Assembly (NCBI GenBank): GCA_030427485.1
Contig: JAUICG010000001.1
Coordinates: 1 to 64,000 of the forward strand
DNA from: Gammaproteobacteria bacterium
GTDB taxonomy: Bacteria; Pseudomonadota; Gammaproteobacteria; Pseudomonadales; Halieaceae
DNA length: 64,000 nt
Direction: 5' to 3'
Shown here: in pieces, positions 25,036 to 33,292 of the stretch
Layout: every line of letters starts with the position of its first letter
How positions within the stretch are numbered: the first letter of the stretch is position 1
The notes under the pieces: model-generated
What the model was told of the DNA's origin: nothing
The model's input: the letters and a program-made list of their open reading frames with translations, nothing else
The model's database searches: none
Made by a program: the position numbers and the translations under genes

Positions 25036-27498
25036 ATGAAAGCTGCATCAGACTGGCTTGCCCTGGCGCTCTGTTGCCTGACGGTCTATCTGGCAGGCAG
25101 TGTTCATGCCGCGGACAATACAGCGGTTTTCGAATTCAGCGCGGCATCCCAGTGGGACGTAATTTTCCCCAATGACCTGTTTACTGTCTCGCAGTCCGGT
25201 ACGCAGACGAAGCGCCGGGTAAACCTTCCCCTGCCCACCGATCCACTGCTGGTATCGGAAGGCCGCGATGTGCAGTTGGCCAATGCGTTGGACGGCTTTT
25301 CCATCTTTCCGCGAATTACCGTGCCGCTGGTCGGCGCTGTCCCCGATATCGACACATTCAACAGCAGCAGTGTATTCCTGGTAACACTCAAGCCTGACGA
25401 GGACCGCGGGCGGGTGATACCGATCGACCAGCGGATTATCGATGACACCACTGAGGATGCTCCACGCCTGATCTTCGCGCCGGACGAATACCTGAGAGAG
25501 AAGAGCACCTATGCAATCGTCGTCACAAACAGCCTGAAAGGTAATGACTTGCCCTACGCGCCGAGTGCTACCTTCCAGAAATTCCTGAATCGCTACCAGC
25601 GCCTTGTAGCGCCTTTCGGAAACTACGATGCGCTGCTGTACTATGCGATGGATGTGCTGACGGGCGATCTTTCGATGTCGCCATCCGACGTGGTCGCATT
25701 GTCCGTGTTCACCACCCGGACAGTATCTGATGTGCCGGTGAAGCTCTTGCAACGCCTGGACAACGGCGACTTCAGCGTATCACCTGCGCAGTTGGATGTG
25801 GATGGGCAGCCCGGGATTGAGCACTTCCGGCTTGAAGACATCTATATCATCAACAGCCTGGTACATCGCAGCAGTACCCTTTTTCACGGGGAGACCCTGA
25901 TCAGTTTTCCACCGGGTACATTGCGCGTACAGACAAGTGAGTTGCAGACCGGCGTCGACACCGACAACCTGGTGTTTGTGCAGAATATTCGCACCGCTGC
26001 ACGTATGGCGGTTCCCCTGACGAATATAGATGTGGACACTGGCGCGATTGTCAGCCTGGATGTTTCGCCACTGGAACCTGAAGTGGATGATGAACTCGCC
26101 GTGCTGGTGCGCCTGCGGCGCAGCTATCCGGGCTACCGTCCCTTCCAGTGGAACGAAATCGAATCGGTCGCCTTTGGCAGCATCGATGTGCCTATGTATA
26201 TCGGTGCGGATGGCCTGATTGCCCCGCTACCGTCCGACCCCGACTTCCTGCCGCCGCAAACCGGCACCGAGAAAGTCGTGTTCGCCCTGTTCCTGCCAAA
26301 GACGCCGGCCGCAAGCGATGCACCGTCCGAGCCCTGGCCTGTGGTGCATATGCTGCACGGCGGGGTCGAAACCAGCAGCAGCCTGCTCAGTTCAAATGTG
26401 CTCACCGTGGCGCCGGTATTCGCAAAGCGCGGCATTGCGACCGTTGCTTTTTCGGCCTCCGAATTTGAGGGCGGACCGCGATCCTACTTCGAGATTGTCA
26501 CACGTGACGGTCTCGTGATAATCGAAGGTACGGGACGAGCGATAGATATTGATGGCGACGGTATCTACCAGGCGACGGAGCAGTATATCTACCCGCAACG
26601 CATCTCAGACCTGTCGACGGTAATCCGTTCACTGCAGATGGGAGTCGACCTCGACAACGATGGCCACAGCGATATCGCTACAACCGCGGACAAGACCTAT
26701 GTGGCCGGTGTGTCTTTCGGCGGGGCAACGGCATTTATCTCCGCCGCCGTCGAAAAGAACGCCAGTGTGTTCGTTGCCAATGTTCCGTCCAGTGAGGGCA
26801 GTCGCGCGCGTGCAGCGGGATTTCATCCCATGGTGGCGCCGCGGGCGCGGTCATTTACCAGGGTCCAGTTGGCGAAACGGGAACCGTCGCTGATCAATGA
26901 TTCACCGGTATCTGTCGGGGGGTTTAATGAGGACATTCCGCTGAAAGGGCGTGAGGTACAACTGGGTCTTGCACCCGGTGCTGAGGCCATCCAGAGGGCT
27001 TTTGATTTCAATATGTGGCGCGATCTCGAGAGTATGCCGCTGGCGTATGCGAAACATGTCGCCTCCGGCGAATTGCGTGGCAGCACGGCAAACCTGCTGA
27101 TACAACTGGTGCGCGGCGACGGTGCCGCCGTCAACCCGATACAGGCGATGATGGTGCGCTCCGGCGGACTGCAGGACAGGACATCGGTGCTGTTACCGGA
27201 TAACGAACCACTTTTCGACCAGCAATGGCAGCGAATCATTACACCCGAACTGGCACGGCATATCTACATTACCCTACCGTACCGCTCGCTGGCGCCCTCG
27301 CTGGAGGTCGCCGGGAGAATTTGTCACCTCGGCCGTATCCAGGTGGCGGATTATCTCAACTCACAGGGCACTGAGGTCATTGACATCGACGGGCCGGATG
27401 GGCGGTTCGCAGGTGATATATTCCGGTTCCCGATTGATGACACCACCCTGGAAGACATGCTGGTCGATCCGGCGCTGCCGCCCGGCCCTGAACCATAA
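25036..27498 (+). CDS. Large secreted lipase/esterase-like alpha/beta hydrolase (VolA/Pla-1-like)
   Basis: 820 residues with a signal peptide (hydrophobic WLALALCCLTVYLAG, then VHAAD). ATG 25036 sits behind GGGAGG. The N-terminal WDVIFPNDLFT and the following about 250 residues match the pattern of bacterial virulence-factor lipases (Pla-1/cef/VolA type), whose C-terminal domain is an alpha/beta hydrolase. The probable nucleophile is Ser in GVSFGGAT (about residue 560), inside a hydrolase domain that starts about 430 with VVHMLHGG. It is probably periplasmic or cell-surface, and could cleave lipid esters. It is the last gene of the plus-strand cluster, 119 bp from the sulfotransferase; a gene on the other strand follows. 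It might process or mobilise the secreted product. Confidence 0.8.
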   Translation: MKAASDWLALALCCLTVYLAGSVHAADNTAVFEFSAASQWDVIFPNDLFTVSQSGTQTKRRVNLPLPTDPLLVSEGRDVQLANALDGFSIFPRITVPLVGAVPDIDTFNSSSVFLVTLKPDEDRGRVIPIDQRIIDDTTEDAPRLIFAPDEYLREKSTYAIVVTNSLKGNDLPYAPSATFQKFLNRYQRLVAPFGNYDALLYYAMDVLTGDLSMSPSDVVALSVFTTRTVSDVPVKLLQRLDNGDFSVSPAQLDVDGQPGIEHFRLEDIYIINSLVHRSSTLFHGETLISFPPGTLRVQTSELQTGVDTDNLVFVQNIRTAARMAVPLTNIDVDTGAIVSLDVSPLEPEVDDELAVLVRLRRSYPGYRPFQWNEIESVAFGSIDVPMYIGADGLIAPLPSDPDFLPPQTGTEKVVFALFLPKTPAASDAPSEPWPVVHMLHGGVETSSSLLSSNVLTVAPVFAKRGIATVAFSASEFEGGPRSYFEIVTRDGLVIIEGTGRAIDIDGDGIYQATEQYIYPQRISDLSTVIRSLQMGVDLDNDGHSDIATTADKTYVAGVSFGGATAFISAAVEKNASVFVANVPSSEGSRARAAGFHPMVAPRARSFTRVQLAKREPSLINDSPVSVGGFNEDIPLKGREVQLGLAPGAEAIQRAFDFNMWRDLESMPLAYAKHVASGELRGSTANLLIQLVRGDGAAVNPIQAMMVRSGGLQDRTSVLLPDNEPLFDQQWQRIITPELARHIYITLPYRSLAPSLEVAGRICHLGRIQVADYLNSQGTEVIDIDGPDGRFAGDIFRFPIDDTTLEDMLVDPALPPGPEP

Positions 27499-27539
27499 GT
27501 TCAGCCGCCAGGCAGACAGGTCTGTCCGCGCCGCCGTTA

Positions 27540-28556
27540 TCACTGGGTGACGACAGGTTCCGCCGGCTGCGTGGTGCTTGTCTCGGGAAGCCGGTATTTG
27601 CTGAAAAACTCCCACATCATCTCGCTGGCCGAAATGTCCCTGTTGACCGGGCCCAGTTTACCCTCCCAGACACCGTCACCTCCGGGCCACTGATGGCCGC
27701 CACCCTCGATTTTGCACAGGCTGACGTCGCCCCCGTCGCAGCCGCGGTAGGAATCGCAACTGACGTTGCCTTTGCGGAAAGTAGTCTCTGCCGATGTATT
27801 GCAATGATAGCGCGTTGTCAGTTTTCTCATGGTCTCGGGAATCGAGTCGCGTACGCCCTTGCTGGGGTCCTTGTCACCGAGGCCGCCCTGCCACAGGGAA
27901 CGCGGATCCTCAGTGCCATGAAATACCATGACGGGCATGGCGCGCTTCGGTTCGCATTCATTCACCATGATTACCCCGGACACCGGTGCAATCGCAGCTA
28001 TGCGGTCAGACAGTTCACAGGCAAGGCGGTGTGAGAACATGGCGCCGTTGGAAAAGCCTGTAGCATAAACCCGTCGCGTATCCACACAGAAGTCGTGGTC
28101 CAGTTTGTCGAGAATCGCCCTGACAAACCCCACATCATCAATGTTTTTCCGCATCGACTTCTCGCAGCAGCCGCCGGCGTTGAATGTACGGTGTTTGCCG
28201 TCGGGAAAAACGCCGATAAAACCGTGTTTGTCGGAGCTGGCGCTCATCCTGGACTGCTTCTGGATATATTTCCCGGTTCCCCAGCCGCCGTGAAAGACCA
28301 TAACGATGGGCGCCGGTGTGTCTGCGGAGTAGCCCGCTGGTATATGTACGCGATAGCTGCGCGTGTCGCCGCCCGATTGTAGTTCGTACTCGTAATCGCC
28401 CGGCTTGACGCCGGGTTTGCCGGCACAGGTAGCGGCGGCGGAATCGGCGGCTGCGGGGTTGACGAGGAGCAACGCGGGCAGGGCCACTAATGCCATCGCG
28501 GCCGCGCGGATACACCTCAAGGTAAGTACTCGTGTAATTTTTCGGTGTTGCAACAT
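27540..28556 (-). CDS. Secreted PHB-depolymerase/feruloyl-esterase-like hydrolase (LpqC-like)
   Basis: 338 residues. I start at 28556, because a signal peptide follows (AAAMALVALPALLLVNPAAADS) and AGGAG lies just upstream, although its spacing is short; an ATG 51 bases earlier is the alternative. The fold is the esterase_phb type: oxyanion HGGWGTG, nucleophile Ser in ATGFSNGAMF, Asp in FHGTEDPR and His in GGGHQWPGG. Members cut hydroxyalkanoate or hydroxycinnamate esters outside the cell. Many Cys pairs suggest disulfides. It is convergent with the lipase-like gene, 41 bp away, and divergent from another hydrolase of the same superfamily at 28901. Confidence 0.85.
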   Translation of the reverse strand: MLQHRKITRVLTLRCIRAAAMALVALPALLLVNPAAADSAAATCAGKPGVKPGDYEYELQSGGDTRSYRVHIPAGYSADTPAPIVMVFHGGWGTGKYIQKQSRMSASSDKHGFIGVFPDGKHRTFNAGGCCEKSMRKNIDDVGFVRAILDKLDHDFCVDTRRVYATGFSNGAMFSHRLACELSDRIAAIAPVSGVIMVNECEPKRAMPVMVFHGTEDPRSLWQGGLGDKDPSKGVRDSIPETMRKLTTRYHCNTSAETTFRKGNVSCDSYRGCDGGDVSLCKIEGGGHQWPGGDGVWEGKLGPVNRDISASEMMWEFFSKYRLPETSTTQPAEPVVTQ

Positions 28557-28900
28557 AACTCCTGAAACTGCATCTGACTGTGCCAGCCCTGGAGCGTCAA
28601 TCATCATCCGGAAATCGATTCAGGTGGCGGGCAATTCGCTTCGGCAGGCAAGTGTAGCATTGTCCCGGATTCGTTTCCCGCACACCGCCAGCACAGGTCG
28701 TCACCGGCTTGCGGTGGCTTCGGCATGGCTTCCGCCGGCACCGATGACATAACCGCGCAATCTTTCTAGATATAACATAAAAGAATCTTATAAATATTTT
28801 TGCATTCCAATATTGCATAATGGTGATTTGGTCACTACAGTGAACTCCTGGGCATGTAATACAGGGAATAGCCTGCCGTAGAGCAGGTACACGGGGAACG
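28557..28900. promoter_or_regulatory. AT-rich divergent intergenic region
   Basis: 344 bp without a gene separate two secreted hydrolases transcribed in opposite directions. The central stretch around 28760-28830 is strongly AT-rich against its GC-rich surroundings (e.g. TATAACATAAAAG, TTATAAATATTTTTGC), and contains TTGCAT twice and several TATAAT-like words. It probably carries both promoters, but I cannot assign exact -35/-10 pairs. A CCTGC/GCAGG stem lies at about 28873-28888, in the leader of the plus-strand gene. Confidence 0.5.
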
Positions 28901-31099
28901 ATGCACCATATTAGCGCACTGTTGAAGTTGAGAGCGGCTTCTGGCCGTCGGTTCATTGATACCAGCCGGTCGTTGCGGCTGTTGCTGGTGGTTCTGTTGA
29001 CATTGCCGTGGACTATCGCCTCGGCAGGCATCTACTCGCCGCTTCCAGGCAGTGTGTTGCCGGGTTCGAGCGTTGTGTTCAGCTGGGACGCGGTACCCGG
29101 GACCACTTCTTATAACCTGGCGCTGGGCACAACGCCGGAGGTCCTCTCGAACCCACCGTGGTCCGATCTGGGTATGCGGGTTGTCTCGGTAGGCACCTCC
29201 GTGGAGTTCCTCGGTCTGCCCCAGGACGGCAGCCGGATCTATGGCAGGCTCTGGTACACCAGGACATCCGGGGAAGTCGGTTTCGAGGACTATTCATGGG
29301 ACACGGACGCCGGCGGTACACCCGATGTCACAGCCACGCTGATCTCACCGCTGCCGCAGCAGACAATCTCATCCGGCACGGTACTGACCTGGAACCCCGG
29401 CCACGGCGTGTCGGAATACATGGTGACGGCAGGCAGCAGTCTCGAGGTTGTCAGCGGACCGCCGTGGGCCGACCTGTTCACCTGGAGCGGTACGGATACC
29501 AGTGTCTCGATCACCGGCCTGCCCACTGATGGATCTGCCGTGTACCTGCGGCTATGGTCGAAAATCCAGGGTGTCTGGCTGCACGAGTCGTACACGTTCA
29601 ATAGCGATGCGCTGGAGGCTGCGCACATCCGTCTACCGCAGGCGGGTGACCCTATCGGCAACACCAGCTTTGAGTTCCAGTGGGACAGTGTTGCGGGTGC
29701 TTCAGAGTACTGGCTGACCGTGGCGACCAGTGCTGAGGTATTGCAGCAGTCGCAGGGACCGCAGGGCGACATTTTTATAGGCAGCACCACGCAGACTCGC
29801 CTGACCGCCCACAACATTCCGCTGCAGGGTGAGGACATTCATGTACGCCTGTGGACCAGGATCGACAGTAACTGGCTGTTTAGCGATGCCGTGTTCCCCA
29901 CCCAGCTGGTGGAACCGGCGCAGCTGGTGTCGCCATCGACTCACGAGGCGCTTGGCAAGCACGCGCAAAAGTTCATCTGGAACCCGGGCAGCGGCGCGAC
30001 GGACTACATGTTCGCGATTGCCACTGATCCCGAACTGCTGCCGGAGGATCCGTATGGCGATGTTTTTACTGCCTCGACGACGAATACCGAGGTTGTGGCC
30101 ACGGGCCTGCCGCTGGACGGTAATGATGTTCATGTGCGGCTCTGGTCGTGGATCAACGAGGAGTGGTTTTATCGTGATTCCGTGTTCCCGACGGTAGTCA
30201 ACAATAACCCGCCGGACGTGATGCAGGAATGTGCCGAGCGCGGTTGGCAGTATTTCTCGGCAGAGATCGACGGGCACCCGCGTCGACTGCTGGCGCAGGG
30301 ACTTGATGGCGCATGGATGCGCGGGGTGATGATCGTACTCCACGGTGGCGGCGGGAACTTCACCAACTGGTGCAGTGAGACCGGAACCTATTACCAGTGG
30401 CAGTTTGCGCAGGAAGCCGTCGAGCAGGGCTATGCCGTTATCGCGCTGGATTCCACAGACAACACGCTGCTGGATGAACTGGGCCAGGATTGCGGCAAGC
30501 GCTTCGACGCGACCAGCAAGACTGATAACAATATTGACCTGCCCTTCGTGTCCTGGGTACTGGATGAGTTCATCCCCTCGTATCGACCATCCTACGGCAG
30601 CCAGCACGTCTTCGTTACCGGCCTTTCCAACGGCGGATTTATGGCGACGCGCATTGCCACCCATTTCGATGATCGTATTACCGCGTTTGTCCCGGTCGCA
30701 GCGGGCGATCCCTACGGCACGCAGCTGTTTTGTGACGCGACGCTTGGCACCCGGCCGGAGGCGCCGGGTATCTTCCTCGACAGGGAGACGCGACTGAACA
30801 TATCGGTTGACGAAAGCTGTCTGTCATCCTCGTACCTCAACGAGATGACCTGGGATACCAGCAGTCCGGTGACGAAACCCTCATTCATGCTCGCTTATCA
30901 CGCGAACGACGGGGTGGTAAACAAGAGTTGCATGGAGAAGCTGAATACGCAGCTGGTGGGCCACGGTTACCCGAATTCGGCCGGTCTGATCCTGACTGGC
31001 GGCGATCTGGATCCGGAAGTCGCGCACCGATGGCGCCCGGAATACAACGAGGCGATTCTTGGCTTCTTTGACTCCTTCGGGCTACCCCCGGGGTGTTAG
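28901..31099 (+). CDS. Secreted multi-domain hydrolase: four Fn3-like repeats plus PHB-depolymerase-like domain
   Basis: 732 residues, ATG 28901 behind GGGGAACG. A signal peptide is present (LLLVVLLTLPWTIASAG). Residues about 45-440 hold four similar blocks of about 95 residues, each with a W(D/N)xxxG...Y core, a LPxDG turn and VRLW or similar: probably Fn3-like adhesion or spacer modules. The C-terminal hydrolase (about 445-732) has HGGGGNFTNW, nucleophile Ser in TGLSNGGFM (about 577), Asp in AYHANDG and His in VAHRW. Together with its divergent neighbour it suggests breakdown of an external polyester or ester-linked polymer. It is not obviously a complete PHB depolymerase, as no PHB-binding domain is recognised. 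Confidence 0.82.
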   Translation: MHHISALLKLRAASGRRFIDTSRSLRLLLVVLLTLPWTIASAGIYSPLPGSVLPGSSVVFSWDAVPGTTSYNLALGTTPEVLSNPPWSDLGMRVVSVGTSVEFLGLPQDGSRIYGRLWYTRTSGEVGFEDYSWDTDAGGTPDVTATLISPLPQQTISSGTVLTWNPGHGVSEYMVTAGSSLEVVSGPPWADLFTWSGTDTSVSITGLPTDGSAVYLRLWSKIQGVWLHESYTFNSDALEAAHIRLPQAGDPIGNTSFEFQWDSVAGASEYWLTVATSAEVLQQSQGPQGDIFIGSTTQTRLTAHNIPLQGEDIHVRLWTRIDSNWLFSDAVFPTQLVEPAQLVSPSTHEALGKHAQKFIWNPGSGATDYMFAIATDPELLPEDPYGDVFTASTTNTEVVATGLPLDGNDVHVRLWSWINEEWFYRDSVFPTVVNNNPPDVMQECAERGWQYFSAEIDGHPRRLLAQGLDGAWMRGVMIVLHGGGGNFTNWCSETGTYYQWQFAQEAVEQGYAVIALDSTDNTLLDELGQDCGKRFDATSKTDNNIDLPFVSWVLDEFIPSYRPSYGSQHVFVTGLSNGGFMATRIATHFDDRITAFVPVAAGDPYGTQLFCDATLGTRPEAPGIFLDRETRLNISVDESCLSSSYLNEMTWDTSSPVTKPSFMLAYHANDGVVNKSCMEKLNTQLVGHGYPNSAGLILTGGDLDPEVAHRWRPEYNEAILGFFDSFGLPPGC

Positions 31100-31600
31100 T
31101 CCGAGGGCAACCAGGCCAAGCAAAACCAGTGCGATGGATGCCGGAGCAGTGAGGTCAGGCGCTTCGCGGGAGGTGAAAGTTACTACGCTTCTGTCGGAAG
31201 ACAGAATAGACGAAGGGCTATTCCGTAATCCTCCTGAACTGAAAGAGCCAGAATGCTCTAGCACGAGCGAACAGCAGACTACGTCGGGTGCCGTATTGGA
31301 TGCGCCGAACGCATATAAGCTCGCCAGTGTAATCACCCCATTGGACACATCCCAATAGTTCAATACTGGATTGCCAATGTACTCTCCAACGCCGTAGCCG
31401 GCGGTATTGGAGGCAATAAATACTGACGTCGCTGCCTGTCCGGCGGTGTTATCGTACAGCCCGCTCACGATACCTGCGATATCGCCGCCGTTGGCGTAGT
31501 CGTGAAAACTGAAATCGAACGAGAGGGGGTTCGCGAGCACTGGAAGGCTGGCGAAGGACAATAAAACTGCCACGGATAAACCAAGAGTATGCTTGTGCAC
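31082..31600 (-). CDS. Small PEP-CTERM-like exported protein
   Basis: 172 residues if translation starts at GTG 31600, where AAGGA lies six bases upstream and a signal peptide follows (LSVAVLLSFASLPVLANP). In-frame ATGs further upstream (31648, 31696) lack such a site. The C-terminus ends with a hydrophobic segment (SIALVLLGLVALGL) just before the end, with TAP in place of the usual PEP motif and a short TPRG tail, so it looks like a divergent sorting signal for exosortase. The body has a DFSFHDYANGGDI segment and two adjacent Cys. The gene's end overlaps the tail of the preceding hydrolase by 18 bp on the opposite strand. Confidence 0.7.
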   Translation of the reverse strand: MHKHTLGLSVAVLLSFASLPVLANPLSFDFSFHDYANGGDIAGIVSGLYDNTAGQAATSVFIASNTAGYGVGEYIGNPVLNYWDVSNGVITLASLYAFGASNTAPDVVCCSLVLEHSGSFSSGGLRNSPSSILSSDRSVVTFTSREAPDLTAPASIALVLLGLVALGLTPRG

Positions 31601-31670
31601 GTTGCGTCCTTGCCGTTTGACAGCGGCGGTAGAAACGAGGTCGGTCATCCGCGACTTCGCTTTACAAAAG

Positions 31671-32600
31671 TTAGACCTTCGTGTTGTGAAATGCAAATTT
31701 CTGCAGCATGGCCGCCAGGTCCGCCTTCAGGTCTAAACGTTGCGCGGGCATCAGCGCCGCCAGGTTTGATTGCGGCGATACGGTGAGGTTCCCGATCGGC
31801 ATGTGTTGGTCGACAAAATTGAACTCGAGATCCGGCATCAGTTCCTTGGCGATCAGTGCGATATCGAGTACTGAATAGTTGTCGTCGACCAGGTTATACA
31901 CGCCCGGCGGCGCCGATCCATCCAGCAGGAACACGAGGCCCCTCACGGCGCGGTCCACATTGACGAAGGCCCGGGTCTGGCGACCGCTGCCATAGATGTT
32001 GACGCGGTTGTAGAAGTTGGATTCGAACATCAGGCGATTGATCACCGCATCGAAGCGCATCGCGGGACTGTAGCCGTAGATATTGGCACAGCGCACGATA
32101 TAGTTATCCAGATGGCCGTCGAGTCGCGCAATCTGCTTCTCACCGCGGTGTTTCGCGATGCCGTAATAAGTCACCGGACTGCAACGCGTTTCTTCCGTGG
32201 CGGGAGAATCGGTAAAGCCGTACACGCCGGTGCTGCTTGAGAAAATAAGCCGACTGACGTCGCTGGATTCCACCGCCGTCGTGAGTTCGGCGCAGCCCCA
32301 GTGGTTGACCTGTTCGAACGTATGCGGGTCTTCCGGTTCGAATGGCGTATAGACCTTGGCAGCCAGGTGGTACACCACGTCGATGCCGGTCAGCTCCGCG
32401 CGGAGGCGGCGCTGATCGAGGATATCGGCGTTGACAAAACGGACGATAGCGCGTGGCAACGGGCGATCTATGAACAAGCTGTGGTTGCCGCGACTGAGAT
32501 TGTCGTAGACCACCACCTCTTCAATATCGGGCCTGCTCGCCAGGGCATGAGTCAGTTCGGTACCGAGATAGCCGGCGCCTCCGGTGATCAGTATTCTCAT
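31671..32600 (-). CDS. NAD-dependent epimerase/dehydratase
   Basis: 309 residues of extended SDR type. The start is ATG 32600, which overlaps the upstream CysH stop as ATGA; GGGAAAAAG precedes it. Rossmann loop TGGAGYLG (about 7-14), Asp in VYDNLSRGN for the NAD ribose, SSSTGVYG for the catalytic Ser and YYGIAKHRGE for the Tyr/Lys pair. Such enzymes act on nucleotide sugars (GalE/RfbB-like). It is the third gene of an operon with acyl-CoA dehydrogenase and APS/PAPS reductase, an unusual grouping. The substrate is not clear. Confidence 0.87.
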   Translation of the reverse strand: MRILITGGAGYLGTELTHALASRPDIEEVVVYDNLSRGNHSLFIDRPLPRAIVRFVNADILDQRRLRAELTGIDVVYHLAAKVYTPFEPEDPHTFEQVNHWGCAELTTAVESSDVSRLIFSSSTGVYGFTDSPATEETRCSPVTYYGIAKHRGEKQIARLDGHLDNYIVRCANIYGYSPAMRFDAVINRLMFESNFYNRVNIYGSGRQTRAFVNVDRAVRGLVFLLDGSAPPGVYNLVDDNYSVLDIALIAKELMPDLEFNFVDQHMPIGNLTVSPQSNLAALMPAQRLDLKADLAAMLQKFAFHNTKV

Positions 32601-33292
32601 CGCTTTTTCCCAACCAGGTCGAGGTGCAGTCCGCATTCGGTCTTCTGCAGACCGAACCAGCGCGCCAGCCGCGGATCCTCAGCAACGAGGTCCAGGTCCA
32701 CTTTACGGGTGCACGGCTCGCACCCAATGCTCAGGTAACCCTCCGCTTCCAGTGGATGGCGCGGCAGTTTGTGCTCGCTGATGTAGGACTCGATTGCGCG
32801 GTCTGTCCAACCCAGCATGGGATGGAAGCGTATTGCCCGTCCGGGTGTCTGTTGTTCAACATCGAGGGTCCGGCGGTTCTCGTTCTGGTCAGCGCGCACC
32901 CCGGTAATCCAGACATCGTATTTCTCGAGCATGACTTCCATGGGCTGGGTTTTATTGAGATAGCAACAGAAATCGGGGTCTGACGCGTATAACGAGCGGC
33001 CGGCACTGTCGCGTTGCTGTGTTTTTGGAACGGCCGGGAGCAGGTCGTGGACCTGGAGGGCAAACTCCCTGGCGATGTGATCGCGAAAGGCCAGCGTCTG
33101 GGGAAAGAGATAACCGGTATTCAGGAAATACACCGGAATGTCGGGCGCAGTGCGGCTCAGAATGTGAAGCAATACGAGACTGTGTGTCTGGAATGAAGAG
33201 GTGACAAACATCGACCGGCCTGCATCGCGGTAGGAAGCGAGTTGCCTTCCTATCATTTCAGCGGTCATCAATTTATGTGGTTGGTCGTTCAT
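32597..33292 (-). CDS. cysH: Fe-S type APS/PAPS reductase
   Basis: 231 residues. It reduces adenylyl- or phosphoadenylyl-sulfate to sulfite in assimilation. The plant-type signature of four Cys that bind a 4Fe-4S cluster is present (CCYLNKTQP and GCEPCTR), with the catalytic Cys in KTECGLH near the C-terminus. The ATP pyrophosphatase-like fold includes SSFQTHSLVL. The four-Cys form usually favours APS, though PAPS use is also known. Both ends overlap neighbours by ATGA (acyl-CoA dehydrogenase at 33289-33292, epimerase at 32597-32600). The usual cysIJ/cysN neighbours are absent here. The cluster sulfotransferase uses PAPS, so the two pathways share a pool. Confidence 0.88.
   Translation of the reverse strand: MNDQPHKLMTAEMIGRQLASYRDAGRSMFVTSSFQTHSLVLLHILSRTAPDIPVYFLNTGYLFPQTLAFRDHIAREFALQVHDLLPAVPKTQQRDSAGRSLYASDPDFCCYLNKTQPMEVMLEKYDVWITGVRADQNENRRTLDVEQQTPGRAIRFHPMLGWTDRAIESYISEHKLPRHPLEAEGYLSIGCEPCTRKVDLDLVAEDPRLARWFGLQKTECGLHLDLVGKKR

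Noticed and set aside
28753..28830. AT-rich stretch as possible foreign DNA or attachment site
   Set aside because: Too short, bounded by normal genes and best explained as a divergent promoter.
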